Assembly: GCF_000495835.1 (NCBI RefSeq)
Contig: NZ_AWGC01000020.1
Span: 53,610-117,609 of the forward strand
Length of the DNA: 64,000 bases
Source: Asticcacaulis sp. AC402
GTDB lineage: Bacteria; Pseudomonadota; Alphaproteobacteria; Caulobacterales; Caulobacteraceae
Direction of reading: 5' to 3'
The notes below the pieces were generated by a model. It saw only the letters and a program-made list of their open reading frames with translations. It did not search any database and was not told the origin of the DNA. Below are positions 51,621-59,926 of the stretch, piece after piece (the first letter of the stretch is position 1; each line of letters starts with the position of its first letter). The translations under genes and the position numbers were made by a program.

Positions 51621-52146
51621 CCGAGGGCCCGACCTGTGGCTCGCCGCCGGCAGAACGCTGGTTGTAGCCGGCATTGACATCACCCTGGAAGCCCTGTGCG
51701 CCGAGACCGGGAAGACGCGCGGCTCCTTCTATCACCACTTTACGTCGGTTCAGCACTATCGAGACAAGCTGCTGGAAAACTGGCGGCGCAAGGCGACACT
51801 GGACATCATTACGGCCGTAGAGCAACACGGTCGTCATCGTGCCGAGGCTCTCAACAGGATGGCGACGCGTGAAGATCACCGTTTCGAACGCGCCCTGCGC
51901 GGTCTCGCCATCCGCCACGCCGATGTCGCCACGATCGTCGAGGACGTCGATAGCCGGCGCGAAGACTACATCGCGCGATTGGCGCGTGAGGACCTGCAAC
52001 TGGAACCCGCCGCCGCAGAGGCGGTCGCCCGTCTTGGTATCGCGCTGTTCATAGCGGGACAGCTAAGGGCGCCGGATAATCTGCAAGCCTTCAACGCCGG
52101 GGCAGAGGCCTGGCTGATGGCGGCCGTCACCTCCGTACCGGACTAG
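51613..52146 (+). CDS. TetR/AcrR-family transcriptional regulator
   Basis: A 177-aa regulator with an N-terminal helix-turn-helix (ITLEALCAETGKTRGSFYHHFTSVQHYRDKLLENW, about 20-54). The start is a GTG at 51613 that overlaps the membrane protein stop. The C-terminal domain is helical. Presumed operator: the palindrome at 51150-51166. The stop codon TAG (52144-52146) belongs to the left border of R1 copy g, so the repeat edge ends this protein. Confidence 0.88.
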   Translation: MADRGPDLWLAAGRTLVVAGIDITLEALCAETGKTRGSFYHHFTSVQHYRDKLLENWRRKATLDIITAVEQHGRHRAEALNRMATREDHRFERALRGLAIRHADVATIVEDVDSRREDYIARLAREDLQLEPAAAEAVARLGIALFIAGQLRAPDNLQAFNAGAEAWLMAAVTSVPD

Positions 52147-52250
52147 AGCGTAATCCGATAAAGTGTGACGCACTTTTCGGATAAATTGCGCGACAAAACA
52201 AAAAACTTAGAGCGGGGTTTTGATTTCATCAAAACGCATACCGCACTAGA
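52143..52250 (+). repeat. R1 intergenic repeat, copy g
   Basis: Forward R1: CTAGAGCGTAATCCGATAAAGTG, TTTTCGGATAAATTGCGCGACAAAACAAAAAACTT, AGAGCGGGGTTTTGATTTC...CAAAACGCATACCGCACTAGA. Its first bases form the stop codon of the TetR gene. Confidence 0.85.
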
Positions 52251-52369
52251 TCGCATTTTGATCCGGTAGAGTCGGTCCAGGATGCGCTCTAAACTTTCGT
52301 GTTGGCGCGCATCTTGGTCCGAAAACGGGAACGCCCGTGCGGTGGCGTCCACTTTATCGGATTGCGCTA
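52251..52369 (-). repeat. R1 intergenic repeat, copy h (long variant, diverged)
   Basis: An inverted, degenerate second R1 abutting copy g: GCATTTTGATCCGG...GGATGCGCTCTAAAC, TTTCGTGTTGGCGCGC, then GAAAACGGGAACGCCCGTGC and CCACTTTATCGGATTGCGCTA. The last bases supply the TAG stop of the glycosyltransferase on the minus strand. Confidence 0.75.
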
Positions 52370-53647
52370 ACCCGCGGTGAGGATTTCAGCTGCAGTTGCG
52401 GCACCATCTTCCAGAGAGACCGTGCGGGCGGCGTCAATGGCAAGTCTGGCCGCACTTGGGTCGGCCAGGAGACGTTTCAGGTGCGCCACGGCGGCACCGG
52501 TCTTCCAGTGATCATAGTTTAGCACGCCAGCCGCCCCCAGCTTCTTGAGGCGGCGCGCATTGTCGAACTGATCGCCGAACACCGGCGTGACCAGTTGCGG
52601 CCGGCCGGCGCGCAACGCCTGGGCGGTGCTGCCGATGCCTGCGTGATGGATAATCGCCCGGGCGCGGGGAAACAACAGGGAATGGGGGGCGTAGGTAACG
52701 ACGCAGATATCGGGTCCGAAGTCTTCTCTGAGCAGGGGACTGTCGCCACCGGCCAGGATAACGGCGCGCAGGTTCAGGGTCTTGGCGGCGACGATGGCGT
52801 CGCGGTAAAAGTCTTCCCCGCCATAGACCACGGCGGTGCCGAGGCTGAACACCAGGGGGGCTGCGCCGTCATCGAGAAACGCCGCCAACCGCGGTTCGAG
52901 CCGCGGTGTTTCCCCCGTTTCGCTGTCGTAAAATGCAAAGCCAACGATCCTGGTATTTGGCGGGAAATCAGGTTGATAGTCGCCCAGCAAGGGAGAATAG
53001 AGCGCCAGAGTCTGGTGGTCTGACACAATGCCGCCAAGTCCGATATCGGCCTTCACTCCATGGTGTTTATAGACCCGACGGACCTCGGCCTGAGTGGCCG
53101 CCATCATGCGTTCACCAGTTTTTATGATCAGCCGGTTAAAGGCGGCGCCCAACTGCGTCCGGGGCGCAAAGATGAAGGGCGCCTTCCTGACCTTGGGCGG
53201 ATCGTAGCTCGACATGAGCACTGTGGGCTGCAGGGCGACCGTGGTGAAGGGTTTGTGGTGGAGCCGGGCGGCAATGTGGGCGCCGTAGGCAAACGACGAA
53301 CCCAGCACCTGGTCGCAGCCGGCGATGACCGATGAGATTTCGCCGATCGACGATTCGAGATAGGGTGCGATCAAACGCTTGATCATAAAGCCATGGTCGG
53401 TCGACAGGCCCTTGATGATTTCGGCAGGGGGCAGGCGCAGGTCCCTGACATAGGTTTCGCGACTGGCGCCGTAGTCGGTGAATGTGATGCCGGCGGCTTC
53501 AACCTTGGCGCGGTAGTCGGGGTGGGAGGCCAGGACGACCTCGCAACCGCGCGCTCGAAACGCCTGGCCCAGGGCGATGAACGGATGCAGATCGCCCCAC
53601 GACCCATAGGTGGCCAAGACGATTTTCTGTGGCCGGCCTTGTCGCAT
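52367..53647 (-). CDS. UDP-glycosyltransferase-like protein (GT1/UGT family)
   Basis: A 426-aa glycosyltransferase. The N-terminal domain begins KIVLATYGSWGDLHPFIALGQAFRARG, the usual GT1 start. The donor-binding signature is FPRARAIIHHAGIGSTAQALRAGRPQLVTPVFGDQFDNARR at about 320-360. This resembles sterol or macrolide glycosyltransferases. ATG 53647 is chosen over a GTG 13 codons upstream. The stop is at the edge of R1 copy h. Acceptor unknown. Confidence 0.88.
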   Translation of the reverse strand: MRQGRPQKIVLATYGSWGDLHPFIALGQAFRARGCEVVLASHPDYRAKVEAAGITFTDYGASRETYVRDLRLPPAEIIKGLSTDHGFMIKRLIAPYLESSIGEISSVIAGCDQVLGSSFAYGAHIAARLHHKPFTTVALQPTVLMSSYDPPKVRKAPFIFAPRTQLGAAFNRLIIKTGERMMAATQAEVRRVYKHHGVKADIGLGGIVSDHQTLALYSPLLGDYQPDFPPNTRIVGFAFYDSETGETPRLEPRLAAFLDDGAAPLVFSLGTAVVYGGEDFYRDAIVAAKTLNLRAVILAGGDSPLLREDFGPDICVVTYAPHSLLFPRARAIIHHAGIGSTAQALRAGRPQLVTPVFGDQFDNARRLKKLGAAGVLNYDHWKTGAAVAHLKRLLADPSAARLAIDAARTVSLEDGAATAAEILTAG

Positions 53648-53727
53648 GCTGAACCTGCTGGCATCCCTCTGGCCGGAGACTCCCACGCAAATGCGGTCGT
53701 TATGCGGCGCAGCAAAGTCGGTTTGCG

Positions 53728-54372
53728 TTAGTTTGCGCCGTCCTGTTTCGCTTGCGTGTTCAACTGCCGCGTATCGAGCTTGGGTGCGGGCGCCAGGCGC
53801 ATGACCTCGGTTGTGTAGCGCTCGGCGGCATCGGGCAGGCCGGTAAACAGTAAAGGCAGGGCGCGGGCGCAGGCGTCGGTCAGGGTATTTACCCAGATTT
53901 GATCGGCCTTGCCGAAATCGCCCAGTACCCAGTCATGGACCATTTCCCTGACACCGGGATGGCCGATGCCCAAACGTCCGCGCATGAAGTTTGGCCCGAT
54001 ATGGCCCATGATGGAGCGCAAGCCATTATGGCCGGCATGGCCGCCGCCCAGTTTCATCCGCAGCCGACCGGGTGCCAGGTCCAGTTCGTCATGGAAGACG
54101 ATGACGTGTTCGGGCTTGATCTTGTAGAACTGCATCGCCTTGCTGACGCTGTTGCCCGACAGGTTCATAAAGGTCTGGGGTTTTAGCACCAGCACCTTGT
54201 CCGGTCCCTTGAGCGTCTCGATCTTGCCCTCGGCGGCGAAACCGTCGAACTGCTTCTTTTCTGGTCCGAAACCGGGCGCGCGGATGAGTTCATCGGTGAC
54301 CATGAAACCGATATTGTGCCGGTTCCTGGCATACTGCGCGCCGGGATTGCCCAGGCCGACGATAAGGTACAC
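53728..54372 (-). CDS. pth: Peptidyl-tRNA hydrolase
   Basis: A 214-aa hydrolase that frees tRNA from peptidyl-tRNA dropped by ribosomes. The N-terminus MYLIVGLGNPGAQYARNRHNIGF holds the catalytic His (about residue 20). VLKPQTFMNLSGNSV, HDELDLAPGRLRMKLGGGHAGHNGLRSI and FMRGRLGIGHPG are all conserved. A 25-residue C-terminal tail is extra. The neighbour rplY found next to pth in relatives is not here. Confidence 0.96.
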   Translation of the reverse strand: MYLIVGLGNPGAQYARNRHNIGFMVTDELIRAPGFGPEKKQFDGFAAEGKIETLKGPDKVLVLKPQTFMNLSGNSVSKAMQFYKIKPEHVIVFHDELDLAPGRLRMKLGGGHAGHNGLRSIMGHIGPNFMRGRLGIGHPGVREMVHDWVLGDFGKADQIWVNTLTDACARALPLLFTGLPDAAERYTTEVMRLAPAPKLDTRQLNTQAKQDGAN

Positions 54373-54544
54373 GGGAAAACTCCTGCTTTTTCAAACTCCC
54401 GTTAGCAGAAAGTGGCCGCGGTTACAAAGCCTGCAGCAAAGCGCGTTTACACGGATTCAGATCGAAAAACGCGCGTAGCCTGTAAAGGTAAAATCTGGAG
54501 CGGTTTGTGCCTTGCCAAACGCTTCCATCTGAATACAACCCGCC

Positions 54545-55804
54545 CTAATCCACCCAGTCTTTTTTCAGCCGTTTCGAAGCCAGGAACAGCAGGAGCGCCG
54601 CCACGAGATAGAAGCCCAGCCCGATCACGAATGCCCACTTGATCGAGTCCGCGCCATACTGGGGCTTGAGCAGGTCCGAGACCTGGCCGAAGAAGTATGG
54701 CCCGAGGCCCAGCCCGATCAGGTTGTTGATCAGCAGGAACAGCGCCGACATCTGGCTGCGTGACCGCGCCGGCCCCAGATGCTGAACTGCCGTCAGGATA
54801 GGGCCAAGCCATACCAGGCCCAGCGCCTGAGCCGCCATGAAAAGCACGAAGGTCACCTCAGGTGCATTGGCCAGGGTGCCGAAGGCATAAAGCGGCGCCG
54901 ACAGGATAAAGGCGCCGGCGGGGATCAGGGGATAGGCCGACTTCGACGCCTGGCCGAGCTTGTCGGCCAGGACCCCGCCCAGAAACATGCCGGTGACGCC
55001 GCCGAAAAACAAGATAGCGGCCAGGTAATAGGAGGTCTGTGCAAGATCGAAGCCGAGCGACCGCGTCAGGAACGACGGCAGCCAGGCCATCAACCCATAG
55101 CCAACCAGAGACGAACAGCCCGAACCGAACGACAACAGCCAGAACGACGGTTTGGCGAAAGCGATTTGCGCCACCGCCCAGGTTGACGGTGCCTTTTCGG
55201 CGCTGACGGGGCGGGGCGGGTCCTTGACCAGCAGCTTGAACACCGGTGCGAGCAGAACGCCGACAACTCCGATGATGATAAAGGCATAGCGCCAGTCGAT
55301 CGTGCTGGCGACCAGGCCGCCGAACAGGACACCGGCAGCGGCGCCGACCGGAATTCCGAAGGAGTAGATGGCGAGCGCCCGGGCGCGCGATTTGGCGGGA
55401 AACAGGTCCGAGATAAGCGAATAGGCCGGGGCGACGCCGCCGGCTTCACCGACGCCGACCCCCATGCGGGCAATGAAAAGTTGCGAATAGCTGGTTGCCA
55501 GGCCGCAGAAAGCGGTGAAGGTCGACCAGATGGCGAGCGCCCCGGTCATAATCCACACGCGTGAAAATCGGTCGGCCAGCCACGCCGCCGGAATGGCCAG
55601 GATAGAATAGACCGAACCGAAGGCCAGGCCGAGCAACCAGCCCAGTTGCGCGTCGGTAATGTCGAACTCGGCCTTGATGGGGACGGCCAGGATGCTGATG
55701 ATCTGGCGATCGAGAAAGTTAAGGATATAGACCAGGATCAGCAGGATAAGGATAAAGTGCCGGCCGGGAACGCCGGTTTGGGGTGTGGGATTGGCTTCGG
55801 ACAT
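54545..55804 (-). CDS. MFS transporter
   Basis: A 419-aa major facilitator with about 12 hydrophobic segments. Typical beginning: FILILLILVYILNFLDRQIISILAVPIKAEFDITDAQLGWLLGLAF, a spinster-like/hexuronate-type MFS pattern seen often next to TonB receptors in Caulobacterales and sphingomonads. It is downstream of the TonB receptor on the same strand, separated by R1 copy i and a terminator. It could take the receptor's substrate over the inner membrane. Substrate unknown. Confidence 0.9.
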   Translation of the reverse strand: MSEANPTPQTGVPGRHFILILLILVYILNFLDRQIISILAVPIKAEFDITDAQLGWLLGLAFGSVYSILAIPAAWLADRFSRVWIMTGALAIWSTFTAFCGLATSYSQLFIARMGVGVGEAGGVAPAYSLISDLFPAKSRARALAIYSFGIPVGAAAGVLFGGLVASTIDWRYAFIIIGVVGVLLAPVFKLLVKDPPRPVSAEKAPSTWAVAQIAFAKPSFWLLSFGSGCSSLVGYGLMAWLPSFLTRSLGFDLAQTSYYLAAILFFGGVTGMFLGGVLADKLGQASKSAYPLIPAGAFILSAPLYAFGTLANAPEVTFVLFMAAQALGLVWLGPILTAVQHLGPARSRSQMSALFLLINNLIGLGLGPYFFGQVSDLLKPQYGADSIKWAFVIGLGFYLVAALLLFLASKRLKKDWVD

Positions 55805-55879
55805 CGGTTATCCTTCAACGAAAGTATAGCTCCCGGCCGCCTCGCGCTTGGCAGGGGCGCCTGGTCCGGCGATTTACCA

Positions 55880-55999
55880 CTAGAGCGAGATGGCTTTAGG
55901 TAGAATCACCATCTCGCTCTAAGTTTTTGTTTTGTCGCGCAATTTTCCCAGAAAAGGGGTGCCCGTGCGTTGGCGCCCACCTTAGCGGATTGCGCTTTA
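55880..55999 (-). repeat. R1 intergenic repeat, copy i (diverged)
   Basis: Reverse orientation: CTAGAGCGAGATGGCTTTAGG...CACCATCTCGCTCT, AAGTTTTTGTTTTGTCGCGC, CAATTTTCCCAGAAAAGGGG, the long-variant GTGCCCGTGCG stretch, CACCTTAGCGGATTGCGCTT. The first hairpin keeps pairing although its bases have changed, which suggests selection on structure. Confidence 0.8.
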
Positions 56000-56007
56000 A
56001 AAACTTA

Positions 56008-56041
56008 CAAAAACGGCGGCTCACCAAGGGATGAGCCGCCG
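56008..56041 (-). terminator. Rho-independent terminator of the TonB-dependent receptor gene
   Basis: CGGCGGCTCA (56014-56023) pairs perfectly with TGAGCCGCCG (56032-56041) around an 8-nt loop. On the minus strand it is followed by TTTTTGTAAGTTTTT. It lies 20 nt past the receptor stop, so the MFS gene downstream probably needs its own promoter or read-through. Confidence 0.9.
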
Positions 56042-56061
56042 AAGTTGTCAAGGTCTTGCCA

Positions 56062-58335
56062 TTAGTACTTGTATTCAAGCGAGACCATGAAGGTCTTCGG
56101 TGGGCCGTAGAAGGCCGTGACCGAATTGCCGAGGATCACGCTCTGGCCCTGGGCTGTGCCCCAAGGGAAGTTGTAGCCGCCGATGCGGTAACGCTCGTCG
56201 CTCAGGTTGCGGCCATAGGCACCGACCTTCCACTTGCCGTCAGGGGCGGTCCAGGACGCACCCAGATCGTAGAGCCAGAAGGCAGGTTGGTCGAGCGCGG
56301 CCGAGGCGAATTCGAACATCTGCATATCGGAGCGGTAGCTGGCCTGTGGTGCGATGACCACCTGGCCGCCGGCGAGGGAGGTGCGCCAGGTCAGGCCGAA
56401 GCTGTTGGTCCATTTCGGCGTGTTCTGGAAGCTGGCCAGACCGGCCAGGTTCTCGACCTGGCCGTTGGCCGGGTTGCGGCTGAGATATTCGTCATACTGG
56501 GCATCGATATAGCCCAGCGTGATGTTGGCGTTCAGGGCCGGAGTGATCCGCCACGTGCCTTCGAATTCGGCACCGTTGATGGTGGCTGCGCCGGCATTGT
56601 CGACCAGCGAGGCGATGGCGGCGCCGACCGGGACCTGACGGGTGATCTGGACATCGGTGTATTTCGAATTAAATACCGCCGCTGCGAACGTCAGACTGTT
56701 GTCGAACAGGCTGCCCTTCAGACCGGCTTCTGTGGTCGCGACCAGTTCGGGCTGATAACCGTTGACGGTCTGCGGCGTCAGGAAGGCGTCACCGCGCATG
56801 TCGAACCCGCCTGACTTGAAGCCTTCCGAATAGGAGACATACCCGGTCAGATCGCGGCTCAGTATGTAGGACAAGGATATCCGCGGCGTGAACTTCGAGA
56901 AGGTTGCCTGATTGGTATAGTTGGTACGCAGCAGGGTGAAGGTCGTCTGGCTGCCGCCGAAGACCGGCGAAGGCGCCCCGGCATAGTTGGCGCGGAAGAC
57001 GGTGCCGCGCTTGTTGTCCTCGGTCCAGCGCCCGCCGACCGACATCGACAGAACGTCGTTGATCTTATAGCTGCTGTCCAGATAGGCGGCGATCGAGTTG
57101 GTCCGAACCTTGCCCTGGGTCAGGGTGGTGGCGACACCGCCCAGGACCTGGGTGTCGAACGCGCCTTCGGCTGAACTGTTGAGATAGAAGAGCCCGCCAA
57201 CCGTGCTCCAGCGCGCGCCGGTGTAGGTGAATTGCAGTTCCTGCGTCGCCTGAGCGTCGGCGTAATAGGCGGGCACGTCCAGGGCCTTGAATGGCGTACC
57301 ATCGAAATCGATGACCGTGTCGCTACGTCCCTTGCGCACGGCGGTGATGGATTTCAGCGTGACATTATCGCTGGTTTTCCAGGTCAGGGTCGCCGAGGCG
57401 CCGTCAGTGGTCACCTTCTGCGGGCCGGTCAGGCCGGCATAGGTGTCGTAGACGTCTTTCGTGGGTTGGCCGATATAGGCGTCGGCGCCTGTAAAGATAG
57501 GCGTGCCAGTGGAACTGAGCGCGACGACTTCGCGGTGGCCGTGGCGCGGCGCGGAATTGTCCGTGTAATTGTCGTAGTTAAGGCGGGCCGAGAAATCCTC
57601 GCTCGGATGCCAGTCGGCGCTGAGCCGATAGGCCGTGACATCCTTGTTGTAATGGTCTTCGCCGGTCGTCAGATTCTCACCGTAACCGTCGCGCTTCTGG
57701 GCCGTGGCCGCGGCGCCGACCGTCAGGGTCTCGCCCAACGGCAGGGCGCCGGAGACGATCAGATCGGTCTGATTATAGCTGCCGAGATTGACCTTGGCAT
57801 TGAAAGCCGCGTCGCGTCCGAGAGGCTTGGTCACATACTTGACCGCGCCGCCGATGGTGTTGCGGCCGTACAGCGTGCCCTGCGGACCGCGCAGCACTTC
57901 GATGCGCTGGACATCATAAATGTCGAGCACGGCGCCTTGCGGGCGGGCGATATAGACGTCGTCGACATACAGGCCGACGCCCGGCTCAAAGCCCCACAAC
58001 GGGTCCTGCTGGCCGACGCCGCGGATGAAGGCGATCAGGGTCGAGTTGGATCCGCGGGCGACCTGAAGCGTCAGGTTCGGGGTCTGCTGTTGCAGGGCGG
58101 TGATGTCGGGGGCGCCCGTCCGGCCCAGCTTCTCGGCCGAGAAGGACGAGACGGCGACGGGCACCGACTTCAGGGTTTCATCGCGGCGGCGAGCGGTAAC
58201 GACCACAACGGTGGAGTCGTCATCGGCTGCAACCTGTTGGGCGGTGTCTTGGGCAAAGGCAGGGGCGCAAAGGCCCAAAGCCGCGACGGAAATTGCCGCA
58301 CTGCTGATCAGCGCGCGCTTGAAGGCGGATTTCAT
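56062..58335 (-). CDS. TonB-dependent outer membrane receptor
   Basis: A 757-aa receptor for energised uptake of a ligand over the outer membrane. It has a signal peptide (about 1-28) and a TonB-box-like segment (STVVVVTARRRDE, about 40-52). The plug domain shows GAPDITALQQQTPNLTLQV, FIRGVGQQDP and EVLRGPQGTLYGRNTIGGAVKYVTK. A beta-barrel ends in the aromatic VSLEYKY. No siderophore-specific feature is seen. In Caulobacterales such receptors often import sugars or plant-derived compounds. It is followed by a strong terminator and an MFS transporter. Confidence 0.94.
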   Translation of the reverse strand: MKSAFKRALISSAAISVAALGLCAPAFAQDTAQQVAADDDSTVVVVTARRRDETLKSVPVAVSSFSAEKLGRTGAPDITALQQQTPNLTLQVARGSNSTLIAFIRGVGQQDPLWGFEPGVGLYVDDVYIARPQGAVLDIYDVQRIEVLRGPQGTLYGRNTIGGAVKYVTKPLGRDAAFNAKVNLGSYNQTDLIVSGALPLGETLTVGAAATAQKRDGYGENLTTGEDHYNKDVTAYRLSADWHPSEDFSARLNYDNYTDNSAPRHGHREVVALSSTGTPIFTGADAYIGQPTKDVYDTYAGLTGPQKVTTDGASATLTWKTSDNVTLKSITAVRKGRSDTVIDFDGTPFKALDVPAYYADAQATQELQFTYTGARWSTVGGLFYLNSSAEGAFDTQVLGGVATTLTQGKVRTNSIAAYLDSSYKINDVLSMSVGGRWTEDNKRGTVFRANYAGAPSPVFGGSQTTFTLLRTNYTNQATFSKFTPRISLSYILSRDLTGYVSYSEGFKSGGFDMRGDAFLTPQTVNGYQPELVATTEAGLKGSLFDNSLTFAAAVFNSKYTDVQITRQVPVGAAIASLVDNAGAATINGAEFEGTWRITPALNANITLGYIDAQYDEYLSRNPANGQVENLAGLASFQNTPKWTNSFGLTWRTSLAGGQVVIAPQASYRSDMQMFEFASAALDQPAFWLYDLGASWTAPDGKWKVGAYGRNLSDERYRIGGYNFPWGTAQGQSVILGNSVTAFYGPPKTFMVSLEYKY

Positions 58336-58778
58336 GTATAAAACACTCCCTGGAGTGAAGGTGACCGTTATTGTTATTGGCGTTACGGCGGCAACGATGT
58401 CGGAAGCTTAACGGCGTGTAAAGAGAAAAAATCAACGGTCATTGAATTTTTATACAGTTGTTGAATTTCTGGTGATTTTGCGCCACAGACAGCGTTATCT
58501 GCGCGGCTCACAAGGATGTGTTGATTTCCGGTAAGTCTTTATTTTATTTAGTATTTGTTCTGGAAGGTGAGACTTTCAATCTTTTGCAAAGATTTGCAGC
58601 GCCGGCGCCGCTTCCCGGCGAAGCACAAATCAAATCGACACCCTCTTCTTCTTTCCGCTGGTCGGGGACCTCCCGGTACGTCGAGGCCGCAACCGACGAC
58701 ACCTTGCACGCCCGATACACTCCGGCCATAATTCGGATACAGACGGCGTCCATGGTGGTGCGGTCGGAGGTTCTGTCC
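58336..58778. other. Divergent promoter region, no gene
   Basis: These 443 bases separate the leftward receptor and the rightward secreted protein. An AT-rich part at 58420-58560 (for example TATTTTATTTAGTATTTG) is a probable promoter zone. An ORF that starts in this segment reads into the secreted protein, but its first 87 codons are not protein-like. No repeat or RNA gene was recognised. Confidence 0.5.
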
Positions 58779-59456
58779 ATGCTCGCGTCCCGTATCGCCC
58801 TTGCCCTCAGCTTGATGCTGGCCGTCCCATGTCTGGCTTTTGCCCAGAGTGGAACTCAGAACAGCGACGAACTCGTCTCCGCCAATGCCCGCGCCAGGCT
58901 GCCGACCCAGGCCGAACTGGCCGCCTCTGCCGGCACCGAAACAGTTACAGCCAAACCGATCACCACAGACGAACAGATCATCGCCTGGCTGAACCACGCA
59001 CCCAGAACCGCATATGAAGATCGCGCCAATGCCCTGTGGCCCGACCGCGACGCCGAAGGCAAACGCAAGGTCCATGGCGGGGCAGGGGTCAGTATCGGCA
59101 CCGGCGGCTACCGCAGTGGCTACGTCTATACCCTGATCCCGATCGGCGACGACGGCACGCTGGGCCTGTCGTACAGCCAGACAGACTACGGCAAGAACGC
59201 GGGGTGGGGCTATGAGGGTTACGATGGCTATCCCGGCTATGGCGACCCCGGTCAGTACGGCCATGGTTATGGCCGGCGCGGTGGTACCTCGCAGTCGTTC
59301 GGCCTGTCGCTGGACTTATCCGGCTCGTCACGCGACGCCTCGGGCACGCCGGTGGGCTGCGCGCCGGGTTTCCGGGTCGGCGATCGCCACACTGAACCGC
59401 TGTGGGTGCAGGACCTGCGTGGTAACCGCAGTTGTCTTGACGCCAGCGAGCCCTGA
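58779..59456 (+). CDS. Secreted Gly/Tyr-rich protein of unknown function
   Basis: A 225-aa exported protein. The signal peptide is MLASRIALALSLMLAVPCLA with cleavage near AFAQ. The mature part has LPTQAELAASAGTETVTAKP, then a low-complexity Gly/Tyr/Asp stretch (GYEGYDGYPGYGDPGQYGHG), then a C-terminal part with two cysteines that could form a disulfide (VGCAPGFRVGD, GNRSCLD). Start 58779 has GGAGG 8 nt upstream. Family not recognised. Confidence 0.7.
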   Translation: MLASRIALALSLMLAVPCLAFAQSGTQNSDELVSANARARLPTQAELAASAGTETVTAKPITTDEQIIAWLNHAPRTAYEDRANALWPDRDAEGKRKVHGGAGVSIGTGGYRSGYVYTLIPIGDDGTLGLSYSQTDYGKNAGWGYEGYDGYPGYGDPGQYGHGYGRRGGTSQSFGLSLDLSGSSRDASGTPVGCAPGFRVGDRHTEPLWVQDLRGNRSCLDASEP

Positions 59457-59557
59457 GCGCGGCTGTCGCGCGCCATGTGGCTAGAAACGCCCGGTATGTG
59501 ACGAGCCTGGATCTTCCCGATCGTATAGAGCGTGCCAGCCGTCTGGAGTCGGGTGTC

Positions 59558-59720
59558 ATACCAACCCGCGAAAATCTTGACTCATCGTGGGTTGGCAAGC
59601 GCGCCAGTGTACGTTTCTTGGGCGCCCGAGCTTTTGCGAGGAGCCATGGGGGGCGCCTAGTCCGGCGCTTGAGCTGAAAAAAAAGGAATACCAAGCCTCA
59701 TAAAGAATGAGGCTTGGTAT
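59558..59720 (+). repeat. R2 intergenic repeat, copy e (long, with inverted hairpin)
   Basis: First hairpin AACCCGCGAAAATCTTGACTC then ATCGTGGGTT. It has an insert CCAGTGTACGTTTCT shared with copy d, GAGCTTTTGCGAGGAGCCAT, a further short insert, then GCGCTTGAGCTGAAAAAAAA. The second hairpin reads CCAAGCCTCAT-AAAGA-ATGAGGCTTGG, whose loop is the reverse complement of the other copies (TCTTT). The rest of 59457-59926 shows nothing else. Confidence 0.8.
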
Positions 59721-59926
59721 GACACCCTTTCGCGATAGCGGGCCCTGTCAACATGACGAACGGCCGGCGGGTGATCCTACAGGCGGCAGAAGATGTTTTC
59801 GTCCTGGTTCGAACGCCGTTATCACGCGGTCGTGACTGTCTTCAGCACTTATTCAGCATAAATGTTTACTTGCTATCAGACTCCGACTGGGCAAGCTCCC
59901 TATGGGTCGAAATTTGCGGGGATATC

